Assembly (NCBI GenBank): GCA_016177265.1
Contig: JACOVP010000054.1
Coordinates: forward strand, 1 to 12,673
Length of the DNA: 12,673 nucleotides
Origin: Candidatus Woesearchaeota archaeon
GTDB taxonomy: Archaea > Nanobdellota > Nanobdellia > SCGC-AAA011-G17 > UBA489
Direction: 5' to 3'
Shown: positions 6,062 through 11,526 of the stretch, piece after piece
Numbering within the stretch: the first letter of the stretch is position 1
Layout: each line of letters opens with the position of its first letter
Notes under the pieces: model-generated
What the model saw: only the letters and a program-made list of their open reading frames with translations
What the model was told of the DNA's origin: nothing
The model's database searches: none
Position numbers and translations under genes: made by a program

Positions 6062-7137
6062 GCCTCCTTCTCTCCTAGGCTTTCATGTAAGTATTCTAGC
6101 TGTTCTTGCAACACTGGCGTCATTTTTTCGTACATATACCTGAACATATCTTCTGGTTTTGTAGCTGCTGCAATTTTTTCTGCTTTGGCAACTGCGTCTT
6201 CAATCTGCTTGGTGCATTTTTTTATTAAATTATCTTCATATTTTTTTGTCCAGAGTCCTTTCTTTTGCAAATAGATCTTGAAGCGCTTGATGGGGTCACG
6301 TTCCTGCCAGTATTTCACTTCTTTTTCTGTACGATACAACGTTGGGTCATCTGCTGTGGTGTGGGGACCAATTCTGTAGGTTAATGATTCAATTAATGTT
6401 GGACCTTTTCCTTGACGAGCATGTTCGACTGCTTCTTTTGTTGCTACATAAATGGCGAGGGGATCATTGCCGTCTATTTGGATGCCTTGGAAGCCATAGG
6501 CGATTGCTTTTTGTGCTATAGTCTTGGCTGCAGTTTGGATGGAACGAGGCGTAGAGATTGCCCATTGATTATTTTGACAGAAAAAAACACATGGTGCTTT
6601 AAACACGCCAGCAAAGTTCATGGCTTCATGGAAATCTCCCTCTGAAGTACCACCGTCACCAAAGGCAACGACCGTCACCACTTTATCTCTTTTGATTTTT
6701 GCTGCCATGGCTGCACCGACTGCATGCACTGTTTGTGAACCTACGGGAACACACACTGGAAAATTGTTGATGTCTTTGGGCGTTCGATTCCCTTCTTCGC
6801 AGCCCATAAAGGTTAAGTAGAACTTTTCTAAAGGAGAACCACGAACCAGCAAAATACCGAGTTCACGGAAGGATGGAAAAAACCAATCTTCTTTCTTCAT
6901 GGCTAAACCAACGGCAACTTGCGCTTCTTGACCTAATACCTGGGCAAAGGTTCCCATGCGACCTGATCTCTGAAGTTTCAATGCTTTGTCATCTGCCATT
7001 CTTGTTAAGACCATAGTTTCATAGATTTTCTTAAGATCATTTGTTGAGAGTTTTGGCTCTAAGATCTTATAGACATGGCCGCCTTTATCTAGAACCTGTA
7101 GAAATTTTCCCTCTAAAGGATTGAAGTGCTCTATCAT
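6058..7137 (-). CDS. pdhA: 2-oxoacid dehydrogenase E1 alpha subunit (359 aa)
   Basis: Full-length E1 alpha. The thiamine-diphosphate motif begins GDGGTSEGDFHEA (Gly160-Asp161-Gly162) and ends with the paired Asn at 189-190 (CQNNQWAIS). Upstream lie GQEAQVAVGLAM and the substrate-side loop; downstream, TYRIGPHTTADDPTLYR contains the conserved His loop. With E1 beta it forms the decarboxylating E1 of a pyruvate or branched-chain 2-oxoacid dehydrogenase. It is the first gene of the operon. GGGTGA (7147-7152) gives a Shine-Dalgarno about nine bases from the ATG, and a TATA-like CTTTAAGAA is at 7177-7185. The operon thus appears to start with a leadered mRNA, unlike most neighbours, although read-through from the toxin-antitoxin genes 45 bases upstream is possible. 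Confidence 0.94.
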   Translation of the reverse strand: MIEHFNPLEGKFLQVLDKGGHVYKILEPKLSTNDLKKIYETMVLTRMADDKALKLQRSGRMGTFAQVLGQEAQVAVGLAMKKEDWFFPSFRELGILLVRGSPLEKFYLTFMGCEEGNRTPKDINNFPVCVPVGSQTVHAVGAAMAAKIKRDKVVTVVAFGDGGTSEGDFHEAMNFAGVFKAPCVFFCQNNQWAISTPRSIQTAAKTIAQKAIAYGFQGIQIDGNDPLAIYVATKEAVEHARQGKGPTLIESLTYRIGPHTTADDPTLYRTEKEVKYWQERDPIKRFKIYLQKKGLWTKKYEDNLIKKCTKQIEDAVAKAEKIAAATKPEDMFRYMYEKMTPVLQEQLEYLHESLGEKEA

Positions 7138-7146
7138 CCTCTTTTT

Positions 7147-7152
7147 TCACCC
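7147..7152 (-). promoter_or_regulatory. Shine-Dalgarno of pdhA
   Basis: GGGTGA on the - strand, about nine bases before the ATG at 7137, complementary to the archaeal 16S rRNA end. A second, weaker GAGG directly abuts the ATG. Confidence 0.5.
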
Positions 7153-7176
7153 GTCTTTTATGTGTTTTTCTTTTTC

Positions 7177-7185
7177 TTAAAGTTA
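7177..7185 (-). promoter_or_regulatory. Candidate TATA box for the pdh operon
   Basis: CTTTAAGAA on the - strand predicts transcription near 7154, just before the Shine-Dalgarno. It overlaps the toxin stop codon. An alternative, CACATAAAAG at 7155-7164, would give a leaderless mRNA. Confidence 0.35.
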
Positions 7186-7563
7186 TCTTTTTTTGTATCC
7201 AAATTTTTTATCATATTCTTTATGGTCTATAATATCTAGAACGAAATCAATAATTTCTACTTCATTTGATTGAATGGTGTAAATGAGCCTCCAGTAATTT
7301 GATAACTCAATTCTCCAAATATTTGTTACGCCATATTTCTGTAGATAGTATGCTGGAATCTGATCCTTCTTTATTTGATCACCAGCAAATGGATTTTCTT
7401 TTAACCATCCTTTAACTCGTTCGATAGATCTGAAGATGGACTGATGAACAGATGATGTTACACCTCTCTGTAATTCTTCGCCAACAACCCTATTTAGCTC
7501 ATTATATTCTTCTGTAGCTTCTTCTGAGAGAATAACTCTTACTTCTTTCCCTCTAAATGTCAT
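7183..7563 (-). CDS. RelE/ParE-type toxin (126 aa)
   Basis: Single-domain protein matching archaeal RelE/ParE toxins. It has an N-terminal strand (VRVILSEEATEEYNELN), two helices with FRSIERVKGWLKENPFAGD, then the beta-sheet WRIELSNYWRLIYTI and VEIIDFVLDIIDHKEYDKKFGY. The conserved Arg in WRLIY and the C-terminal His-Lys-Tyr (HKEYDKKF) are typical; RelE toxins usually cleave ribosome-bound mRNA. About 30 N-terminal residues precede the core. The ATG overlaps the stop of the upstream gene (ATGA), the usual antitoxin-then-toxin order. A 60-base sample is about 20% G+C, well below the pdh genes downstream, pointing to acquisition. Confidence 0.85.
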   Translation of the reverse strand: MTFRGKEVRVILSEEATEEYNELNRVVGEELQRGVTSSVHQSIFRSIERVKGWLKENPFAGDQIKKDQIPAYYLQKYGVTNIWRIELSNYWRLIYTIQSNEVEIIDFVLDIIDHKEYDKKFGYKKR

Positions 7564-7817
7564 ATTTCTGTTCCTTTACTGATAGCTTCTTTTAGTTTTG
7601 GACTATCATTATGTGCCCAGAGGATACCCTTATGTCCATCTAGAATTAGCCCTCTATGCTCTAGATATTCTAGAATAACATTCAGGGTTTGATGCATGAT
7701 CTGTGCCGGTAAGCGTTTTTTCAGCTCTTCACGAGTTAGAGCTGTTTCTGCCTCTCTGAGCACTTTCTCTATCATAAGTACTGTTTTTAGGTTTGGGTAA
7801 TGAATGATTTCTTGCAT
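7560..7817 (-). CDS. Winged-helix antitoxin paired with the RelE-like toxin (85 aa)
   Basis: Small protein with a winged-helix outline: helix YPNLKTVLMIEKVLREAE, helix TREELKKRLPAQIMHQTLNVILEYLEHRG, then a wing (LILDGHKGILWAHN) and a short tail (SPKLKEAISKGTEI) that could cover the toxin. Archaeal RelE genes are often preceded by such genes. It most likely binds its promoter and neutralises the toxin in the cytosol. The four-base overlap with the toxin means coupled translation. The start at 7817 fits a leaderless mRNA from GTATAAAAT at 7838-7846. The family was judged by pattern and position. Confidence 0.75.
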   Translation of the reverse strand: MQEIIHYPNLKTVLMIEKVLREAETALTREELKKRLPAQIMHQTLNVILEYLEHRGLILDGHKGILWAHNDSPKLKEAISKGTEI

Positions 7818-7837
7818 AGTTTCTTATTTCTATATAA

Positions 7838-7846
7838 TTTTATACT
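7838..7846 (-). promoter_or_regulatory. TATA box for the toxin-antitoxin pair
   Basis: GTATAAAAT on the - strand, centred about 25 bases upstream of the antitoxin ATG, suggesting a leaderless transcript. Confidence 0.5.
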
Positions 7847-7850
7847 ATGA

Positions 7851-7870
7851 TATATATGAACTTATATATA
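7851..7870. promoter_or_regulatory. Imperfect palindrome, possible antitoxin operator
   Basis: TATATATGA and TTATATATA (two-base centre AC) match as inverted arms at 8 of 9 positions. The site lies just upstream of the toxin-antitoxin TATA box, where autoregulators often bind. Low complexity makes chance possible. Confidence 0.35.
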
Positions 7871-7882
7871 AACTTAATGGTT

Positions 7883-8167
7883 TTATTTCCCTAACGCCCA
7901 TTTCTTCAATCTTTCATAGTCACAATTGCCGCAGATCCCTTCCTTGGTTTTGGTGTTGAAAAAGAAGGGGACACCACCACACTTGCCATTGTCTACCTGT
8001 TCTAGGAGTCTTTGATTTTGTGCATTGTGCCAGACTTCCAAACGAGTGATCTTGATGTTTTCTTCTTTTTGCAGTTTATCAATTAAGGGTTCCATTTCTT
8101 TGCAATGCGTACATTCAGTGCCGTAAAATTCGTAGAGAATGGGTTGCTCTTTTTTTGCTGCTGGCAT
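7883..8167 (-). CDS. Small thioredoxin-like protein with a second CxxC (94 aa)
   Basis: Thioredoxin fold reduced to about 90 residues. It has LYEFYGTECTHCKEM with the active-site CTHC (Cys19, Cys22), a helix, a beta segment (IKITRLEVW) and GGVPFFFN with the cis-proline Pro67. A second pair, CGNC (Cys79, Cys82), and Cys63 next to the cis-Pro loop are unusual and could pass disulfides within the protein or bind metal. It lacks a signal peptide, so it is probably cytosolic. Start at 8167 is supported by GAGGT five bases upstream and a TATA box at 8201-8210. A sampled line is about 50% G+C, like the core genes and unlike the AT-rich blocks on both sides. The redox partner is unknown. Confidence 0.82.
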   Translation of the reverse strand: MPAAKKEQPILYEFYGTECTHCKEMEPLIDKLQKEENIKITRLEVWHNAQNQRLLEQVDNGKCGGVPFFFNTKTKEGICGNCDYERLKKWALGK

Positions 8168-8200
8168 AGGATACCTCTTTCTTTTACTGAGATAGCTATT

Positions 8201-8210
8201 CTTTAAAAAT
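8201..8210 (-). promoter_or_regulatory. TATA box for the thioredoxin-like gene
   Basis: ATTTTTAAAG on the - strand predicts transcription near 8179, just upstream of the GAGGT at 8173-8177. Confidence 0.45.
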
Positions 8211-8223
8211 CTTGTCTTTTACT

Positions 8224-8239
8224 TGTAATGTAAAGTCTA
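8224..8239 (-). repeat. 16-bp inverted repeat, left arm
   Basis: Read on the - strand, TAGACTTTACATTACA, identical to the + strand at 10190-10205. It lies about 50 bases after the TrmB-type gene's stop, in the same orientation relative to that transcript as the right arm has to the three-gene operon. The next bases, AGTAAAAG, are the reverse complement of CTTTTACT following the right arm. Confidence 0.75.
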
Positions 8240-8289
8240 CGGTGCATTTTAGTCCTCCTGCTAGTGGCTCTGCCCTTAGTGGGTTTAAT

Positions 8290-9021
8290 TTACGTTTTGG
8301 TTATTTTCCATAATAAATTAAAATAGTTTCTATATGAAATCGCTAAATCTTTATTTATTATTAATACTATTTTAGGTAGCTCTGTCCATAAAAATATAGC
8401 AACTTTTTCCCCATAAACTAATGTAGTTGTTGGACCTGCAAATTCTTTTGGTAATTTTCTATTTTCTGATAAAGATGATTCTAAAACTCCATAAAAATCA
8501 GTAAACAGTTGTTTTGATTTGATTTTATTATTTTTTCTTTCATTAAGATACTTTTTAATTACAAACTCTGGAAGATATTCTTTCACTTTTGTTGATGCTC
8601 CGAATGTTACAAAGTCTTTTCCCTCTCTGATAATATCATTTAATAATGATTTCAATCCCTCCTTTCCTTCGTATACTTCAATCTTTGTGTCGTCTTTGCT
8701 TACTTTTGCTTGAACTTCTTTAAGTTTGGGGATTATTTCAGCAACTTTTTCCCCTTCAACCTTTATCTTTGCCTCTTTTTCTTTTAGAAAATCAAGTAAT
8801 CTTTCGGGATTTGCAGCTTTAAAAAATTTAACACCACTCTTTACAACATATGTTATAATTCCTTTCTTTATTAGATTGTTTATTGTATCATAAGTGTGTG
8901 TTCTTGATTCCTTACCTAGCTTAGATAATTCACTTGCAGTAATTTCTTCATGGTTAATAATTATCAAGTAAGTATCGGCTTCTTTTTCGCTTAAGCCAAT
9001 GTCTAATAATGTTGATTTCAT
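8290..9021 (-). CDS. TrmB-family transcriptional regulator (243 aa)
   Basis: N-terminal winged helix (residues 1-70): LLDIGLSEKEADTYLIII, TASELSKLGKESRTHTYDTINNLIKKGII and a wing ending VKFFKAANPERLLDFL, the usual TrmB arrangement. A charged coiled coil (about 70-110) leads to a C-terminal effector region with IEVYEGKEGLKSLLNDII and VTFGAS, as in TrmB relatives that bind small ligands or respond to a cellular signal. The frame opens with GTG at 9036, but the TATA box at 9044-9052 lies 26 bases before the ATG at 9021, so a leaderless start there is preferred. It is divergent from three unknown genes; both promoters share an element, so self-control and control of the operon are likely. A sampled line is about 23% G+C. 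Confidence 0.85.
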   Translation of the reverse strand: MKSTLLDIGLSEKEADTYLIIINHEEITASELSKLGKESRTHTYDTINNLIKKGIITYVVKSGVKFFKAANPERLLDFLKEKEAKIKVEGEKVAEIIPKLKEVQAKVSKDDTKIEVYEGKEGLKSLLNDIIREGKDFVTFGASTKVKEYLPEFVIKKYLNERKNNKIKSKQLFTDFYGVLESSLSENRKLPKEFAGPTTTLVYGEKVAIFLWTELPKIVLIINKDLAISYRNYFNLLWKITKT

Positions 9022-9031
9022 AGTATTACTA
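9021..9031. promoter_or_regulatory. Palindrome at the regulator's transcription start
   Basis: TAGTATTACTA has arms TAGTA/TACTA around one base and overlaps the first base of the regulator's ATG and predicted transcript start. A protein bound here would block that promoter. Confidence 0.4.
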
Positions 9032-9040
9032 AACACTTTC

Positions 9041-9050
9041 TAGTATTTAA
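9041..9050 (-). promoter_or_regulatory. Shared promoter element, regulator side, with TATA box
   Basis: TTAAATACTA on the - strand covers the 3' half of the TATA box GATTTAAATAC. It is the exact counterpart of 9093-9102 in the divergent promoter. Confidence 0.5.
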
Positions 9051-9092
9051 ATCTTTTGTCCCATAATTGGACAGCATAGTTTATTATATCAA

Positions 9093-9102
9093 TTAAATAC
9101 TA
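9093..9102 (+). promoter_or_regulatory. Shared promoter element, operon side, with TATA box
   Basis: TTAAATACTA, identical to the regulator-side element in opposite orientation. As a TATA box it predicts transcription near 9121, directly before GGAGGT. Confidence 0.5.
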
Positions 9103-9111
9103 CTTTGTAGT
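9099..9111. promoter_or_regulatory. Palindrome downstream of the operon TATA box
   Basis: ACTAC-TTT-GTAGT, perfect five-base arms, between the operon TATA box and the predicted transcript start. A good position for a repressor; shares ACTA/TAGT with the palindrome at 9021-9031. Confidence 0.4.
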
Positions 9112-9121
9112 CATAAAGATA

Positions 9122-9127
9122 TGGAGG
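9122..9127 (+). promoter_or_regulatory. Strong Shine-Dalgarno deciding the start at 9136
   Basis: GGAGGT eight bases before the ATG at 9136. An upstream in-frame ATG at 9121 contains this site and is therefore unlikely to be the start. Confidence 0.7.
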
Positions 9128-9135
9128 TAAATAAA

Positions 9136-9423
9136 ATGGTACGCATATCAGAACAATATGGGGGAGATATTAGTCGCTTGGTTGTTCAAGAGACAGTAAG
9201 AGGAGAAGTTATCCCTGGTTGTAGAAAAAAAGAGTGCGGATTAGTAGATAATGTAACCCGAACTGCTTACTTACCAGAAGAAAGAGTAATTGAAAAAAAA
9301 TTGGTAGAAGTCTTTGGATGGTCTACAATGTGTGATGCCAAAATGGCATTTGCATATTTGGAAGACGATCTAGTGAAAGAAGGTTACACGATTTGTTTCT
9401 TTAAATTGAAGGAAAAAAAATGA
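9136..9423 (+). CDS. Hypothetical protein A of the three-gene operon (95 aa)
   Basis: Unrecognised. A small soluble protein with no signal peptide or membrane helix. Two Cys lie four residues apart in the first third (PGCRKKECGLVDN), with a third Cys later (STMCDAK). The second half has a likely helix (EERVIEKKLVEVFG), a second helix (AKMAFAYLEDDLVKEG) and an end strand (YTICFFKLKEKK). The strand-helix-helix-strand order could be a small alpha/beta fold, and the GCRKKEC cluster might bind metal, but this is inference. It is the first gene of the operon, with a strong Shine-Dalgarno. Its stop overlaps the next start (ATGA), so it is probably translated in fixed ratio with the following proteins. 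Confidence 0.8.
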   Translation: MVRISEQYGGDISRLVVQETVRGEVIPGCRKKECGLVDNVTRTAYLPEERVIEKKLVEVFGWSTMCDAKMAFAYLEDDLVKEGYTICFFKLKEKK

Positions 9424-9758
9424 CATCAAAAAAAAGTTTATGGGAAATACTTGTTCCCGAATGCTCAAAGGAAGGAATAAAATATTCTGTTGATTTTCAT
9501 AGGGGATGGGATAACCAAGTAAGAAGTATCGCTGGTGGAATTACTATCTTAAAAAGAGCTAAAGGTCACTGGTTAAATCCTCATAGCAGAGAATTTTTAG
9601 AAGAGGAGATGATTCCTGTAAGAATTTACTGCACAGAAGATACCATTGATAAAATAATTGAATACACAATACAATATTATGACCAAGAAGCAGTTCTTGC
9701 TTATGAGATAAGTTCTAATGTAAAGCTAAAATCCATGGAAGGAGGTTCTGCCAAATGA
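9420..9758 (+). CDS. Hypothetical protein B, weakly DUF3574-like (112 aa)
   Basis: Family uncertain. The stretch from about residue 38 (AGGITILKRAKGHWLNPHSREFLEEEMIPVRIY..) to YYDQEAVLAYEIS follows by eye the outline of DUF3574: Gly-x-Thr before a strand, Gly-x-Trp, a Glu-rich turn, a strand, a helix with Tyr, then (F/Y)xQExVL. DUF3574 is uncharacterised, and the match is too weak to rely on. The fold would be a single ferredoxin-like alpha/beta unit. No signal peptide or membrane helix is seen. The gene overlaps both neighbours by four bases. GGAAGGAGGT near its 3' end serves the next gene. Confidence 0.78.
   Translation: MTSKKSLWEILVPECSKEGIKYSVDFHRGWDNQVRSIAGGITILKRAKGHWLNPHSREFLEEEMIPVRIYCTEDTIDKIIEYTIQYYDQEAVLAYEISSNVKLKSMEGGSAK
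9741..9746 (+). promoter_or_regulatory. Shine-Dalgarno of protein C
   Basis: GGAGGT inside the end of protein B, eight bases before the ATG at 9755, the same spacing as for protein A. Confidence 0.7.
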
Positions 9759-10177
9759 CTAGAGAATTACCACCACATGTGCATCCAGATAACTTGGCAC
9801 TAAGAGTTTCATATTTTATAGGACAAACTTGGCAAGATGAAATTCAGTTTTTAATTGCTAAAGATGAAAGTTGCAGAGAAGCAGTTTATCTTAGTATGAC
9901 AACCGATGGAAGCGATAAGTTGACCGGGATTGGAAGATATTGCCTAAATCCCATTGGAGGCATGGGAGATATAGAGGTCGGAAATGGTTTAAGAAATCAA
10001 GAAATTATTGCTAATCGCATGAATGATATTTTCAAATCTCAGAAAGAAGCAGTCAAAAAGTATAATCTTACGCAAGTGGGTGTTCCTGTAGCTAGAAACA
10101 ATGAAATTGCAATATACTTCTCATTTTGTTCAGAGGAATTATATACACAGATCAAAAAAGATATTAAAGGCGATTGA
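9755..10177 (+). CDS. Hypothetical protein C of the three-gene operon (140 aa)
   Basis: Unrecognised. Soluble, alpha/beta in appearance. A first strand region (LALRVSYFIGQTWQDEIQFLIAK) is followed by a charged turn and a second strand (EAVYLSMTT). The middle is a Gly-rich segment (LNPIGGMGDIEVGNGL). A long helix (NRMNDIFKSQKEAVKKYN) leads to a closing strand pair (EIAIYFSFCSE) and a basic tail. The Gly-rich loop might bind a nucleotide or cofactor, but there is no classical P-loop or Rossmann motif, so no function is given. Start is fixed by GGAGGT eight bases upstream and the ATGA overlap. It ends 40 bases before the stop of the convergent permease. Confidence 0.8.
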   Translation: MTRELPPHVHPDNLALRVSYFIGQTWQDEIQFLIAKDESCREAVYLSMTTDGSDKLTGIGRYCLNPIGGMGDIEVGNGLRNQEIIANRMNDIFKSQKEAVKKYNLTQVGVPVARNNEIAIYFSFCSEELYTQIKKDIKGD

Positions 10178-10189
10178 TTTTATACCCCT

Positions 10190-10205
10190 TAGACTTTACA
10201 TTACA
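10190..10205 (+). repeat. 16-bp inverted repeat, right arm
   Basis: TAGACTTTACATTACA, perfect inverted match of 8224-8239. It begins 13 bases after the stop of protein C and runs into T-rich sequence ending before the permease stop. Together the arms enclose the regulator and operon, about 1.95 kb. Confidence 0.75.
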
Positions 10206-10217
10206 CTTTTACTTTTC
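10206..10217 (+). terminator. T-rich end of the three-gene operon
   Basis: CTTTTACTTTTC-type sequence after the repeat could stop archaeal RNA polymerase. It lies between convergent genes. Weak evidence. Confidence 0.3.
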
Positions 10218-11474
10218 CTACAGGATTGCAGCAATAATATTCTGTATGCTGAAATAGAGCAAGATGAGTGACGTGATTGAGCCTAAGAGGGGTATAATCG
10301 GTATCTTTCCTATACTACCGGGTACTTTAAACATTCTCTTCATCTTCGGCTCTTTATATCGTAGGACAATCACTGCCAAGTTCATCATGAAAAACGTTGT
10401 GAAGAGCATGGTTGTGGTGATGTTTGCTACTAACTCAATGTTCTTGAAGAAGACAAAGACCATAGTCAAGATCAACAGTAGTTCAATAGCTCTATAAGGG
10501 GTGCAGGTTTTTTTATCTATCTTGGAGAACATTTTTGGCAATGCTTTTTCTCCTGCCATGCCATAAACAAATCTAGATGCAGTGACGATTTCCATCAAGG
10601 CAGTACCAGCAGTAGAGAAGAGGGCGATGAGGGCGAGCAAGATAAAGGCACCACTTCCCCACAACGTCTCTGCAACCAAAGCCATGGGAGCTTCTGAAGC
10701 TGCAAGTTGTTGCCAGGGAACTATGGAAACTGCTGCAAGTGAAACTAGGATATACACTATGGAGGAAAGGATGACGGAAAGCATAATGGCTCTTGGGATA
10801 GTAATGCGTGGATTTTTTGTTTCCTCAGTCAAGCGTGCGACATTCTCGAAACCCATGTAGGCGAAAAAGACTAAGGCGGTTGCACGCAAGACTCCAGAGA
10901 AACCATGGGGCATGAGCAAGAGATTCGTGAAGGAGATATTTTTGAGACCTGCAAGGACAATCAGGAGAAGACCACTCACCCCTATGATAGTTAAGATGAT
11001 ATTGACTTCACAGGACTGGCGGATGCCACAGTAGTCTATAGATGCAACACCGATCACTAGGAAGATGGCTGAAAGCAGAATTGGGATATTCGTTACACTA
11101 TGGAGATAGCCAGCAAAACTTAGGGCAACGGTGGCGACAGCAACGACTGCAGTAAGGATAAGCATAAGACCGATCATCAAAGCAATTTTCTTGCCAAACG
11201 CGTGTTTTGTATAATCATATTCTTCAGCATCTCTGGGAAACATGGAAGATAATTCACCGTAACTTAAGCCAGTCAAGATAGCAATGAAAGCACCAATGAT
11301 AAACGATAACCAGATGGCGTTGCCTGCGTACTGCGTCCCGATACCCATCAACGCGTAAATGCCTGCACCGATGATGATACCCATGCCAGACAAGGTTGTT
11401 TGACCTAAGCCGAGATTCCGTTGGAGACAGACTTTTTGCTTCAGAAAACGATGGCTTTTATCGCGATGGAGCAT
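10218..11474 (-). CDS. APC-family amino acid permease (418 aa)
   Basis: Integral membrane transporter with about 12 hydrophobic helices spanning nearly the full length. Helix 1 has the APC signature GMGIIIGAGIYALMG after a basic N-terminus, and the first cytoplasmic loop region carries LSYGELSSMFPRDAEEYDY. Further on are FFAYMGFENVARLTEETKNP and ASRFVYGMAGEKALP. These are the hallmarks of the amino acid-polyamine-organocation superfamily; the probable task is amino acid uptake by ion symport or exchange, but the substrate cannot be read. A TTG at 11510 is in frame, but GAGGTG (11479-11484) four bases before the ATG at 11474 and a TATA-like TCTTTATTAA (11511-11520) support the shorter form. 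It follows fabH on the same strand after 52 bases. Confidence 0.9.
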   Translation of the reverse strand: MLHRDKSHRFLKQKVCLQRNLGLGQTTLSGMGIIIGAGIYALMGIGTQYAGNAIWLSFIIGAFIAILTGLSYGELSSMFPRDAEEYDYTKHAFGKKIALMIGLMLILTAVVAVATVALSFAGYLHSVTNIPILLSAIFLVIGVASIDYCGIRQSCEVNIILTIIGVSGLLLIVLAGLKNISFTNLLLMPHGFSGVLRATALVFFAYMGFENVARLTEETKNPRITIPRAIMLSVILSSIVYILVSLAAVSIVPWQQLAASEAPMALVAETLWGSGAFILLALIALFSTAGTALMEIVTASRFVYGMAGEKALPKMFSKIDKKTCTPYRAIELLLILTMVFVFFKNIELVANITTTMLFTTFFMMNLAVIVLRYKEPKMKRMFKVPGSIGKIPIIPLLGSITSLILLYFSIQNIIAAIL

Positions 11475-11510
11475 GGAACACCTCTTTAGAAAGAAGACTC
11501 TTTTTTGCAA

Positions 11511-11520
11511 TTAATAAAGA
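11511..11520 (-). promoter_or_regulatory. Candidate TATA box for the permease
   Basis: TCTTTATTAA on the - strand, predicting transcription near 11489, just before GAGGTG. It lies between the fabH stop and the permease start. Confidence 0.35.
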
Positions 11521-11526
11521 TATTGT

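Noticed and set aside
8203..8247. 14-codon reading frame on the - strand with GGAGGA before its ATG
   Set aside because: The ribosome-binding site looks good, but most of the frame is the 16-bp inverted repeat and the stop lies in the TATA box of the trx gene. Too short to support as a gene; possibly a leader peptide.
8224..10205. Complete insertion sequence or transposon
   Set aside because: No transposase or recombinase is encoded between the repeats and I saw no target-site duplication, so only an islet or shared 3' element can be proposed.
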